From assembly GCA_020466095.1 (NCBI GenBank), contig CM035808.1, positions 81,632,779 to 81,696,778 on the forward strand: DNA of 64,000 nucleotides, in the 5' to 3' direction. This document shows, in pieces, positions 11,814 through 21,764 of the stretch. The notes beneath the pieces are model-generated. The model was not told the origin of the DNA and searched no databases. It saw only the letters and a list, made by a program, of their open reading frames with translations. Source of the DNA: Chlorops oryzae (Eukaryota; Arthropoda; Insecta; Diptera; Chloropidae). Every line of letters starts with the position of its first letter. Position 1 is the stretch's first letter. The position numbers and the translations under genes are program-made.

Positions 11814-12305
11814 TTGGAGGAGCTTTCTCGTGCGCCTCAGTCTGCATTATGGAAGGAAGGTAAGCGCAATGCGCGTCCTAAAGCTAAAGATGCTACAACC
11901 GAAGGATCACAATCCGTAAAAAGATCAAGGTTTGTTTCAAACTCTGGAAAAAGGGTAGTTCCTATGTCGCTTGTGGAAGTATCGGCCTCAATATTAACAA
12001 CAAAATCCAGTAAATCAATGTACTTATCATACAAATTTATAGCAACAAATTTCAATGCCAATATATCGTAGCATAAAATATTGTCTGCAAAGAAATGTTT
12101 CTATCCTGATGAGAAAACCATTGAAGCTACAAATACAAGTGTAGAGATAAAACTGCAAAATTTGCTAGATATCGCGATAAGTCGAATATGTAGTTTGCAA
12201 GAAGTTACGACCTCCTCATCTACATATTTTACTTTGATATGCAAATGGGGTTACGACAGTAGCCTTAGTCAAAGAAACTATAGACAGCATAGCACTTCAA
12301 AATAA
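11814..12305 (+). pseudogene. RAG1/Transib-like transposase remnant, copy 1, central part
   Basis: One plus-strand frame is open across the interval except for a TAG at 12,069-12,071. It contains SVKRSRF and an AKKCFYPDEKT segment. Then come VEIKLQNLLDIAISRICSLQ and ICKWGYDSSLSQRNYRQ. A family I recall from other arthropods has the same order: '(S)KRR', 'Y..VL.AKK.CYP', 'LQ.LLDHT..R' and 'CKWG.DGS....YKQ'. I compare the last motif with the first catalytic Asp region of RAG1 (CDGMGD). Here the glycine after Asp is replaced by serine. The frame is cut by a Penelope fragment after 12,305 and resumes at about 12,860. The family assignment is inference. Confidence 0.5.
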
Positions 12306-12860
12306 AGTTGATATTTGAAAAGGAAGAATGCCAACTGCACAAGCACAACATATGAAAGAGAGACAACACAACACAATTTTGACAACATAAAAATACTGGA
12401 CATAGAAAGAAATCAAAACACCAGACTAACACTCAAGAGAAAACATCACAACAACAATGAACAACCAGGAAGAGAAAGACAAAATTAGCGCCATTTATTC
12501 CTTAGCTTTTTATAATAGTGTTGACAAGCATAAGGAGATACAAGAGTAGAAACTAGAATCTAAATTTAGAAAATTTTTTTATTTATTTGGCGCTAACCAT
12601 TAAACTGGCTATGTACGTTGATTTTTAAATGTGATTTTGAATTGTATAGTTTTTGTATTAATGTTAAATAATCTTTTGATGTTGTTTTAGCTAAAAAACA
12701 AAATATTTAAACGAAACCCCTGAAGATGGCGAAATAAAATTGCCGAAACGCCGGGTAAACAAAAAATTAATTTGGTTGATTTTCGATTTCATTAAAAGCG
12801 AATCTAGACCCAAAAAGCCCAGAATAAGAAAAAGAAAACGACTCCTTTTGTTTTTACTTC
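12306..12860 (+). mobile_element. Penelope-like element 3' fragment (GIY-YIG end)
   Basis: Around 12,372-12,435 the frame reads HNFDNIKILDIERNQNTRLT, the pattern 'H.FDF....ILD.E.N...R' of the C-terminal GIY-YIG endonuclease of Penelope-like elements. The catalytic N-terminal part of that domain is missing, and stops follow at about 12,485. The remainder, to about 12,860, is 3' sequence that includes a hammerhead-like motif at 12,715-12,755. It splits the RAG1-like frame. The exact right edge is uncertain. Confidence 0.6.
12715..12755 (+). ncRNA. Hammerhead ribozyme-like core motif
   Basis: CTGAAGA (12,720-12,726) fits the CUGANGA box. A short stem GGC/GCC (12,728-12,730 with 12,742-12,744) follows, and then GAAAC (12,745-12,749). 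Penelope-like elements are known to carry minimal hammerhead motifs in their terminal repeats, which fits the context. Stem III and a cleavage triplet are not convincing by eye, so it may be degenerate. Confidence 0.4.
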
Positions 12861-12990
12861 TAGTAAAATTTGTGGATGGAAAAGTTTGTAACAAATTAAC
12901 TGCAACCAAATCTACTCAAAGCTGTTATATGTATATGTTCTACTAAACCATCAGAAATGAATGATTTGGAAAATAACACAAAAAAATTGG
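12861..12990 (+). pseudogene. RAG1/Transib-like transposase remnant, copy 1, downstream part
   Basis: The frame reads VDGKVCNKLTATKSTQSCY, matching the 'DGKVCN.LT.T.S...CY.C' segment seen again at 29,660-29,740 as VVNVLSATKASNSCYRCG. The second cysteine of the C-x2-C pair is lost (CYMY). It continues the frame that stopped at 12,305 after removal of the Penelope insert. Stops follow at once. Confidence 0.5.
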
Positions 12991-13635
12991 TGTCTGTAGA
13001 GTCAAATTACGGACGGTAGTTTAACGTGATAACGTTATAAAAAAAACACCCATTATGTACATTGAAGGGAGCATACAAGTATCACAAACGCTAGTTTTGA
13101 CGATTTTTGAAACTCCCTCCCCTAAGACTTATTAATTTAAAAGTTAGAAAATAGGTCTCATTTTTAAGTTTTCTTTTTTTTTTTTTTTTGGTGATTTTTA
13201 ATATAAGTATAAAATATAAGATAATAATTATGCTTCAATTTTTAAGTTCAAATCACATATTAATTTTTCAAAATCAATTTTATAAATATTTTCTATCTCT
13301 GTCAGTGCTCGGACTTGTAATACTTTGATGGTCGATCTAAAACTATTTTCACATTCTAAAACTTCCACCACGCTAAGTCAAAATCTACCACTTTTATTTT
13401 TACTTATTTATACCTTTTTTTTAGTTTTTTTTTTTATCATTAAGAATATTTAAGAGCATAAAAAATGTGCTTTAATATCATGTGTTATAAAAAAGTACGA
13501 CTGGCAGTATTGGCTTTTGACGACATCCAAGAAATGTCGACACATTTTTTTTTCATATGAGAGAAAATACCGAAAAAGATGTATATTTCCAAATTTTCTA
13601 AATGATCACATGTGATATACCTGGTCATAAAAAAT
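12991..13635. other. No recognised feature
   Basis: AT-rich with poly-T runs (about 13,170-13,190). No ORF or repeat I can support. Confidence 0.4.
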
Positions 13636-13637
13636 TA

Positions 13638-13831
13638 AGATCATATAAAACTATAGCTGCAACTTCGGCCAAGAGCTTTAACGTGGTACACCACACTTCT
13701 ATTACGTGGTTCACCAAAGTTAAGTGTGAGCTATGGCGTGGTTCACCAAAGTTGAACTTTTTCACCAAAACATGGTGGCTTGCGCCAAAATTTTGCCGAA
13801 GTTGCAGCTTTAGTTCTATATGATTATGACG
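13638..13831. mobile_element. Palindromic MITE, about 195 bp
   Basis: The left end ATCATATAAAACTATAGCTG, then CAACTTCGGC, is inverted at the right end as GCCGAAGTTGCAGCTTTAG plus TATATGATTATG. Much of the inside also folds back, with CGTGGTTCACCAAAGTT present twice in direct orientation (about 13,707 and 13,738). No coding capacity. Confidence 0.65.
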
Positions 13832-14560
13832 TAGCAATTGTTCTTTGCAAAAAATAATCTGAACAATTTATATGAGTGCGTGAATAAATTGCAAGAGATT
13901 TTTAGGACAATTTTGTTGTGTTATATGTTAGTCCGCATAATGCGGATGAATTGTAGGCTGAAGTTATATATCTAAAGACTGTATAACCCCTACGATGTCC
14001 AAGGCTGCAATAAGAATGAAGCTAGAGCTGAAGCGTAGGATGTCATGTGTTTGTTGTAATTTGTTGTTACGGAAATACAAAAAAACACATGACGGCTTCA
14101 CATCAGATTCAGCCTGACGCTCATACAAACGAACAGCGACACGCAAAATTTGAAAATTTTGAGAGAGTGGGTATGCAGGGGGAGTGAAAATACTTTTTTG
14201 CTCTGTTATTTTCTTAAAAAATACATTATTCGGAAATTTGTCTTTGTTTTTCAAATTTTTTTGTTCACATATCCAAAGAGTGTATAAAGCTAAAACAGGA
14301 TTTAATGAACTTTTTCTTTGCTTTTGAAAATCAAACACTGAAAGCATGAAATCCAGGAATGAAAGATAACTTTATATATGAAGACAACACAATCGCTAGG
14401 AATCAAGTAAGTATTACTTGCTTGGAATTCGTAGAAACGATTACGGCAAGAACAAAACACTCGCATTTTGCGCCTTGAAACATTGAGGAGGTTTTATTTT
14501 TGATTGTCTTTCGGCAATCCCGCGCTTGTCTGTCTGTGCCTTTTGCATATTTTCGCCTTG
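13832..14560. other. No recognised feature
   Basis: Contains open frames on the minus strand, but their composition shows no domain or motif. I see nothing I can support. Confidence 0.35.
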
Positions 14561-14818
14561 GCTCCTTGTGAGAAACGATTGAGACTATTTGCTTTTTCAT
14601 GAGTGCGAACTCTCTGCTATAAACCGGTTTGTACTCTTGTGTATTTGTGTGGTTTGTGGGTGAGGGCTGTTCGGCGATGTGTGTATGGGAGAGTTTTTTA
14701 TCTTCCCCGTGCGTCCCTCTCCCACAAACCAACTTTGTTGTCGCGTAAATTGAACTATAAACATGTTGAACGCACATTAGTTCTCCGGCGTCAGATTCTG
14801 TCTATTCGAGTGTCCTAT

Positions 14819-15112
14819 CATGGATTCATTAGACGTTATCACGTCAAAAAATACCAAAGGTTGGAAATCACAGTTTTGGACTTTCATAATTTCACTCGTG
14901 GATAAGGTTTTTTGAATGTTGCTTGCATATTATATACAGCTTTCACATCAATTTATGACAGGCTAGAGGAGAAAATAAAATCTTCAATTACTGAAAATAC
15001 CGTAAAATATTTCTTTGAGTGCAACAAAAACTCTGCTGAAGTGACGGGGTTAAATGAGAGCCTCATTTACCGTTTTTACGTAATTTTGGAAACAATTTCA
15101 TCTGGATACTAA
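14819..15112 (+). other. Two small unrecognised ORFs
   Basis: An ATG at 14,819 opens a 29-codon ORF (DSLDVITSKNTKGWKSQFWT...). About 200 bp upstream lies a TATA-like CTATAAA (about 14,618). A second frame, 14,912-15,112, ends IYRFYVILETISSGY. I tried to join the two by an intron and could not keep the frame open. I do not recognise either. They may be spurious or the end of a degraded gene. Confidence 0.15.
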
Positions 15113-16131
15113 ATGGATAAACCTAAATTTTAAAATATAAAGCAGAAACTGCAAAAACTGTGCCTCCTTATCCTTGGCACTCCATGCGAACAAGTATGCA
15201 CAAAGTCCTTATTCATGGATCGGATCAAGCAAGCAATTTGGCCTATTGGAAAATTGGGAGAGAAGAAAAATATAAAGATTTTTAATAAATAAGAGAGCAC
15301 TGAAGCAGAAAAGACAACGCAAACCACACAAATATTGACCTTTTTATTTATATTTTGCTATCATCGGATCCCATCATATCCGAAAAAGGTATGCAGGGAA
15401 ATGATTAATGATTTTAATTGCATTAATTATTAAGTCCTTGAATTTTTTATTATGAATAAAAACACAGGCCTGCAAAATTAAAATTTAATTTTCCACTTTT
15501 GAGTTGCAGTGGTGTTTCTATTAGATTTTTGTGTGCTGAAAAATAAAAAAATTGCCAAAAAATTCCATCACGTCAGAGATTCGTTTAAATCGGGTAGAAA
15601 TATTAAGCACCAATGCATTTGAAAAATTAATTTCTTTTTCAATTATGGTTTCAAATATTTCAAAATTTTAAAAATATTTATGTTCGTATAACATCAATCT
15701 TTTATAGATCAAAAATAACTTACAAAACGTTAAAAACTATGGTGAACGTGCGTCAAATCTCCGAACTGCAGCACAAACGATTTTCACGATATAAAAGTAT
15801 TTTTAAAACAACTCAACTAGGAGATTTGTATACACAACATATCTTAAGTTGGAAATTAAAAATTCACTTGTTTTCCGTTTGAATAAAAAGAAATTACTAG
15901 CAGGATTTTAAAAATTTGGTCAGGGAAAAATAGAATTTTGATTAAAATTTGCGCATTTCCACAGCTCTCCACCTTAACTGCCGCGACACAGCTTTTGGTC
16001 ACTTTGTAAGCTTGTATGTTTGTTTTTTAAGAGAAAATATTATGCTCATTTTACCTCAAGCAGAACGAATGTAAATTTTGTTCGCTCTATTATAAGCAAT
16101 TTATTTATTCCTAACCCAATATTTTAAATCA
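15113..16131. other. No recognised feature
   Basis: AT-rich with no ORF of note. It ends at the target duplication of the next MITE. Confidence 0.4.
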
Positions 16132-16139
16132 GTCTTGTC

Positions 16140-16673
16140 CAGTGGCGTGTCTCGAGAAATACTGCTTTGATAGTGCTTATATTTTTCACAGTGGTATATT
16201 GAACAATTATAAGACATTAACCCAAAAATTTTTGGGGGGGGCTAGAGGAAGTTTAGAGAGTTATGGACCAAAAACCAAAAAAATCCGAAAAATTTATGGC
16301 GTCCGATTTTGATGAAAATTTATATATAGAATAAGTGAAAAATTCTAAGAATTTAAGCACTAAAATTTTTTCAAAAAACTGGTCCTTTCTGGACCAGTTT
16401 GGAACTAGACCCTAACTAGACTAGTTGTAATCGGTTCCTTGAAAAAATTTTGACGCCAAAATTCTAAGCATTTTTCGCTTATTCTATATATAAATTTTCA
16501 TCCAAATCGGACGCCATAAATTTTTCGGATTTTTTTGGTTTTTGGTCCATAACTCTCTAAACTTCCTCTAGCCCCCCCCAAAAATTTTTGGGTTAATGTC
16601 TTATAATTGTTCAATATACCACTGTGGAAAATATAAGCACTATCAAAGCAGTATTTCTCTGGACACGCCACTG
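16140..16673. mobile_element. hAT-type foldback MITE with 8-bp TSD
   Basis: The ends are CAGTGGCGTGTC and GACACGCCACTG, flanked by the exact 8-bp duplication GTCTTGTC (16,132-16,139 and 16,674-16,681). A CAG-start TIR with an 8-bp TSD is the hAT signature. The inverted arms run about 210 bp each, so the 534-bp element folds almost completely. It has no transposase. Confidence 0.85.
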
Positions 16674-16879
16674 GTCTTGTCATTTCTTCTTTTTGAAACG
16701 AAAAAACAAGTGCATTTTTTACTTCTGACTGCACGGGTCTTTTCTTCTCCTTGCCATTTTCGACCATTCTTAATTGTGTGCTCTAAAAAATTAATTTTGG
16801 TTTGGAAAAAACACAATTTCTTCCATTTTATGTTGAGTTTATACTTTTCAGCTTTTATTGGCACCTATTTCAGCTTATT

Positions 16880-17029
16880 TACAGCTTCCTCGACTGTTTG
16901 GGCGCAAAAAACAATCTCATAGATATCCAGCTGCATGATGTCCCGGACGATCAGCTCTCAAAATTTGTACGACACAAAGCGGATGAAATTAGATGGCGAA
17001 TTACAGAAAAAGAAGGGCGCTCGGTTTAA
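16880..17029 (+). CDS. Possible terminal exon of an unknown gene
   Basis: A TTTACAG acceptor-like site at about 16,880 is followed by an open frame ending NLIDIQLHDVPDDQLSKFV then RHKADEIRWRITEKEGRSV and a TAA at 17,027-17,029. Charged, balanced composition and ordinary codon use set it apart from the AT-rich noise around it. I do not recognise the protein and see no polyadenylation signal nearby. A host exon or an old element fragment are both possible. Confidence 0.25.
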   Translation, partial: YSFLDCLGAKNNLIDIQLHDVPDDQLSKFVRHKADEIRWRITEKEGRSV

Positions 17030-17680
17030 CTCAAAAAGGCCCCCTTTTGTTATGACCGGCGCACAATGGTACAGACTGAGGTTAGGTCGTTCAAAAATCT
17101 GTAACTCTGTTACCAACAGAGACAATCATATAGTATAATTTTTTCGCCATTTTAGAGACAAAAGAATATAGAGTAACGGAACGAAATTTTTTTTGGGTTG
17201 AAAAATTAAAAAGTAATTTAATTTAGCGGTAAACTTGAAAAATATTTTTTCAAGGGAATTTTGATATTTTATAAAATATTTTCTGCTCACATTTTGTTCT
17301 GTTTTATAGTTTGAACTATGTTACCAAATTCAAACTAAATTCACACTAAATATTTTAATCAGAATATTCTGCACTTATTTTATTGTTTTGGGATACTGGT
17401 AATTTAAAACTGAAAATCTCTGTTTCGGAGCAGGTTTTGAAAATTTTGTATTGGACCATAGTGCTGTAGGTCCTGCTCAAAATGGACTGACCAGGAAAAT
17501 TCTTATAGGAGATGGTTGTGATTTCAAAGGGACGTGAAATTCCAACTTTTGCTCGATTCCCATTGCAGTTGTGGTCTATGGAGGCAATCTTCGAAAGCCG
17601 ACCTTTTGCCAAGCCCACTTTTAAGATTTAAAAAATTTACAACAAACTATATTCAAACACAAAATTTCATCGAAATAACT
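17030..17680. other. No recognised feature
   Basis: AT-rich sequence. Nothing I can support before the inverted DINE-like element. Confidence 0.35.
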
Positions 17681-17682
17681 TG

Positions 17683-18232
17683 AAGAAGTAAGGGTTGTAT
17701 AGTCAGGTGAGCCTGACAATAGAATACCCGACACAGACACACATGTTCAAATAATTTTTAATGTCAAGAGGTGTTTAAGACCATAAGGGGCCCCATATAC
17801 CGCCTTTTGATAGATTTCTTTATGAAAACTGCCCCTTTGCCACGCCCACTTTTCCAATTTTTGTGTAACTATAATCGGAGGCTTAAATATACGCTAAAAT
17901 TTTAAGTTTCATTAAAATATTTCGAAAAAGTTCGATTTTAAGGCAGTTTTGGGATTTTTGTGACTGGAGGTACCCTTAATAATGGACGGACCGGGGAAAT
18001 TTTTGGAGATGCTGCTTATGGCTATCAAGGAAGCATACGTGCTGACTTTCGTTCAAGTCCTATCGGTATTTCGAGTGTAGGAGACAAATTTCGAAAAACG
18101 CCCTTATGCCACGCCCACTATTCCAATTTTTTTAATTCATATTACTTGCCTTTAAACATGTTTAAATGACAAATTTTATCAAAATATCTTGAAGGACTTC
18201 GATTTTAGAGCAGTTTTTGTGATTTTCGTAAC
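17683..18232 (-). mobile_element. DINE/mini-me-like element, inverted and 5'-truncated
   Basis: Reverse copy of the 3' part of the element at 5,475-6,382. It has the terminal hairpin GTCAGG-TGAG-CCTGAC (17,702-17,717), the subterminal ATACCCGACACA (about 17,723), and the 'GTGGGCGTGGCA' and 'GGTACC' blocks in reverse. The 5' part with the microsatellite is absent. Confidence 0.75.
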
Positions 18233-18529
18233 AGACCCTTATATTTTTAAAAAAATATTATGAAACGACATGAATCATATATTTATTAAAAAAAACAACG
18301 AGTTTCTACAGCCATTTTTGTGTAAGATGTGAGCTACTTAATTAGTCCAAATATTACATTTTGAACACAGTTGTAAGGAAATCAAAAAGGGCAATGTTTG
18401 TTTATCAACCACGCCCACAATTATTGTGCAATCTAACTAAAATTTTGAACATCTTTCTTTGAAACTATTCTTAATCAACTAGCATACCACGATTTTGCAT
18501 ATTTGGACATCAACATTGGGCATTTTTTG

Positions 18530-18720
18530 CCGACCCACTGAAATTCTGAACCACTGTGCGGCGTATATTTTTTACTGGTCTCCTCTATCAGCACGTGGAA
18601 AAACCCGTTTTCCAGATCCATTAATGTGAATGTTTTCGCTGATTGAAATTTTGGTTGTCTACTGGCTAGTATCCTGCGACCAGCGGTCGCATACGTGCAT
18701 CAAACTGTGGCGGAACATTT
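18530..18720 (-). pseudogene. Gypsy-type reverse transcriptase scrap
   Basis: The minus strand reads TFTLMDLENGFFHVLIEETS then KKYT, the 'T..DL..GF.HV...E.S.KYT' block of gypsy/Ty3 RTs (palm motif with the first catalytic Asp). Other frames upstream are degenerate. No other pol domain is attached. Confidence 0.7.
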
Positions 18721-18839
18721 AAATTAATATCATTTTCTACGATGTTATATATACTTACTTATACTTTCATTCCATTCAGCGTTTTCTGCGCGCGCTGCCG
18801 GCGTCGAAAACACAAAGCCTCTCTTATCAATAGTTAAGG

Positions 18840-19720
18840 TGAATTAAGATGTGGAGTCATATCCAAGTAGGACCTTGTACTTTAATTTATGGTCCGGCAC
18901 CACTACAAATTTTTGTTGTGTCTCGACGAGCCATCCGGCGCCGGCTTCCGCGCCACCGAAGACGGATCCCCTACTTCGCAAGCACATGCGCACGTATCGA
19001 TTAGCCAGACGAAAGTACTTTTGCCGACCGCGCTCACACACTTATTGCATCAAGGAGAGCGCTTTTTAGTGCGAGCCCTTCTCGACCAAGGATCTCAAAG
19101 CACATTTATTACGGAACGGATGCAGCTCCAATTGAATCTTCCAACTACGCCCAAAGTTTGCAACGTATCCGGTATGGGCGGCAATGCACGCAAGTTGCAA
19201 AAAAAGAGTGTTCCATTATGCTCGCATCGCCTCGTTCTACGTTCGAGGAGCAGATCGACGCCGTGATGTTACCAAAGTTGTCGAATTGGCTTCCAGCCAA
19301 ACAGGTATCCAACATGGATCCCCAAGAGCTTACATCGCTTGAGCTCGCCGACCCCCATTTCATGAATTCAGGCCGCATCGATATGGTCATTGGCTCCGAT
19401 ATAATGCCTAAATTACTACGACCTGGAGTCAAAATGAACATCGGAGGGAGTCTCGTAGCACAAAACTCAGTGTTCGGGTGGTATTTGAGTGGGCCCATCG
19501 CCAGCGAATCCACCGAAGCGTTTACGATGCAGGTCTCCTCCGGAGACACCCACGAGTCACTCTCCGAGCTACTCAAGTCATCTGGGGAACAAGAAGAAGT
19601 TTCAAATCCCCTCCGCCCCTTTCAGAGGACGTTTATTGTGAAGAGCTTAATGCTCAAACCACCGTTAGAAATTCCGAAATTCCTCTCGGTGCGATTGTCT
19701 CTACGCTAACCGCAAACGCC
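18840..19720 (+). pseudogene. BEL/Pao pol: aspartic protease and DUF1758 region
   Basis: The frame from about 18,990 reads LTHLLHQGERFLVRALLDQ then GSQSTFITERM, the protease active-site region (LLDQGSQ) of BEL/Pao elements. After a frameshift near 19,200 the text continues LTSLELADPHFMNSGRIDMV and IGSDIMPKLLRPGV. It ends LVAQNSVFGWYLSG, the hallmark DUF1758 sequence that links protease to RT. RT and later domains are missing: by about 19,750 the sequence becomes LTR-like. The protease would process the gag-pol polyprotein. Inactive through frameshift and deletion. Confidence 0.85.
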
Positions 19721-19876
19721 CTCGTGCTCATTTTTATCAAGGCAAATGGTTCTCCCCACGAGCGCTCCTGGATCAAGACACCAGGGTTTCCGTTCAACCA
19801 TATGCTAGCTGCAGAATTATAATCCAGCCGTTCGATCCAGGAGGATATTTCTATTAACAGCAGGAGCGCCAAAGTG

Positions 19877-20745
19877 TAACACTTTGGCAACATGATACGC
19901 TCCGCGTATCACAACAAGGGCGGCGACCGGCACTAATTAGCTTCGCTGCTCATAATCGCAACACTCTCTCCTCCCCCTTCAGTTTGCCCCCTTGCCCATC
20001 CGCTGCTCAAGGTCGCCCCTGCCTCTCCCAAGCGACGGGAACCTGCATACCCGCGCGGCAGCCGAAAGGGCCGTAGTCTATGAAATGCTGCAGGAAGTGC
20101 GCGACTACCCGCTCAGCCGGGAAAGATAAGCAGGAAAAATCTATTGCGTAACGCAAGGCGGGCAGTATTTTCGTTTCGTATTTTCACCACAGCTACCGCC
20201 GTTCGATAGCCGAGCCCTTAGAGTTAGGCGAGAACCGAACTAATCGAATACCTTTTTGTCCAACAGCACTAGCTCGAGCGACGACGACGATTTGTTTTTC
20301 TGCCATTTTGGTGCTCGTTAGAGAAAACGTCGCAAACAAAAATTATATTCAAAAAAACCCTCGATCGCGAACCGCCTACGCCAAAAATCAAAAATCGCAC
20401 AAAAAAAAAAACGAAATAAAAACCAAAACGTGAATCGTATAAACAAAAAAATAAAGAAAAAAAAAACGAATTCAAAGTAATAATAAGAAAGCACTAAGAA
20501 GGCAATTGTTTATTTGTTTTTTCCTCTCTCCAGAAAAAAGCGCCACGAAGGCAAATTTTCATTCCTAAAATTACGTGAACTGTTTCTTATTACATCCAAA
20601 TTTAATTCAAATCCTCTAGGGCCAAACGCGAAATCAGCGTCGTGCAACAGCCGTTCCCAATCCACCCGAAACGCTAACGTCGCCCATCTCAGCCCGAAAA
20701 ACACAGGTGCGTGCCTTTCTTACTCTCCCTCACCTCAACACATGT
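19877..20745 (+). mobile_element. Probable 3' LTR of the BEL/Pao element
   Basis: A GC-richer block begins TGTAACACTTTGGCAACATG, directly after a purine-rich stretch (GCAGGAGCGCCAAAG), as a 3' LTR would. It holds AATAAA-type signals at about 20,416 and 20,450. The internal region from DUF1758 to integrase must be deleted. I could not find the matching 5' LTR, so the right edge is a guess. Confidence 0.4.
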
Positions 20746-20764
20746 TATTCACTGAAATAGTTTT

Positions 20765-21720
20765 GAACCGCCTACTGTCCTTTACCAGTTGCACACTTTT
20801 TGCAATTTGCGGACAATTCTTCGAAATGTGGCCACGACCGTCACATTGTAAACATTTAGATTCTTCTTTGCAATCCTTTCTCAAGTGTTCTTTCGAGCAA
20901 CATTTAAATCATCCATTTTCCTTTTTGTTTAGATCGCTTTTCTTTTCACTGTTGCTGTTGTTTTAATTTTTCTTATTGCCAGCGCATGAAGTTATGTTCC
21001 GATCATTCGTCTTATACACATGTTCGAAGAGCTGTATTTCGATTGAAGTTTCGACGCAACCTAGTGCAGTTATATATTGGTGGAAGTTTTCATCTTTTCG
21101 GGTTTTTGCTTCCGTTTAAATTTTTGTGAATTTCAACACTAGAAACCCTTTGTGCGAACTCTTCTTCCAACACGTGTCTTAATTTATCGTATGTGCTAGC
21201 TAACACCGATTCGAGGACAAGCTGAGCCATGTTAACTGCGCGCGTGACCGTATTTTTGTTTTTCATTCACTTTGTATGCAATCGCGTTTTGTTCCAAGCT
21301 CAGGAACCACGCTAAAGCTGGCACTCACACTCCATCGAAGTCGTTTATAATGCGGCCCTCTGTCGATAACATGTTGTTGTTATGCGCCAATTGCTCTGCT
21401 TAAATTCGAATTGCATCATTTAATCCGTTCATATTGTCCATTGTTGTTGCTGATTTTTCATCGGTGCTCGTTTTCTGTTTGCACCTATGTTCCTCTCTTT
21501 CTATCAAATGTTGAATCTCGCTTTGAAGTTCGGTATTTTAAATTTCTAAATTCTCTTTAAATTCTTCGCTTATTTCAAAATTCACTGTCTCTTTTTTTTC
21601 TTTCCTTTCTGCGTTAGGAGCGACGTTTTTTACGTTTCGTCTTAGTTTTGAACGAGTGCGGTTACGGCTTTCCTTATATGCGTCGACTAACGGCTCATAT
21701 GTCATGCATTATGTACATAC
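20765..21720 (-). pseudogene. Gypsy-type gag with CCHC knuckles, degenerate
   Basis: Minus strand from about 21,715: TYEPLVDAYKESRNRTRSKL, a basic, glutamate-rich N-terminal region. Later comes a gag-like segment (VPALAWFLSLEQNAIAYKV, about 21,300). The C-terminal knuckles are FKCCSKEHLRKDC and CLQCDGRGHISKNC (about 20,910-20,815); the second is a perfect C-x2-C-x4-H-x4-C. At least four stops and a frameshift break it. A primer-site-like TGGGGGCTCAACGCGG sits just upstream at about 21,745-21,765. The protein would package element RNA. Confidence 0.6.
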
Positions 21721-21764
21721 CAACAATAACTTTGATGAAACCGCGTTGAGCCCCCATATATTAA

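Noticed and set aside
13964..14347. 127-codon minus ORF
   Set aside because: No motif, no start or codon signal, and composition like random AT-rich DNA.
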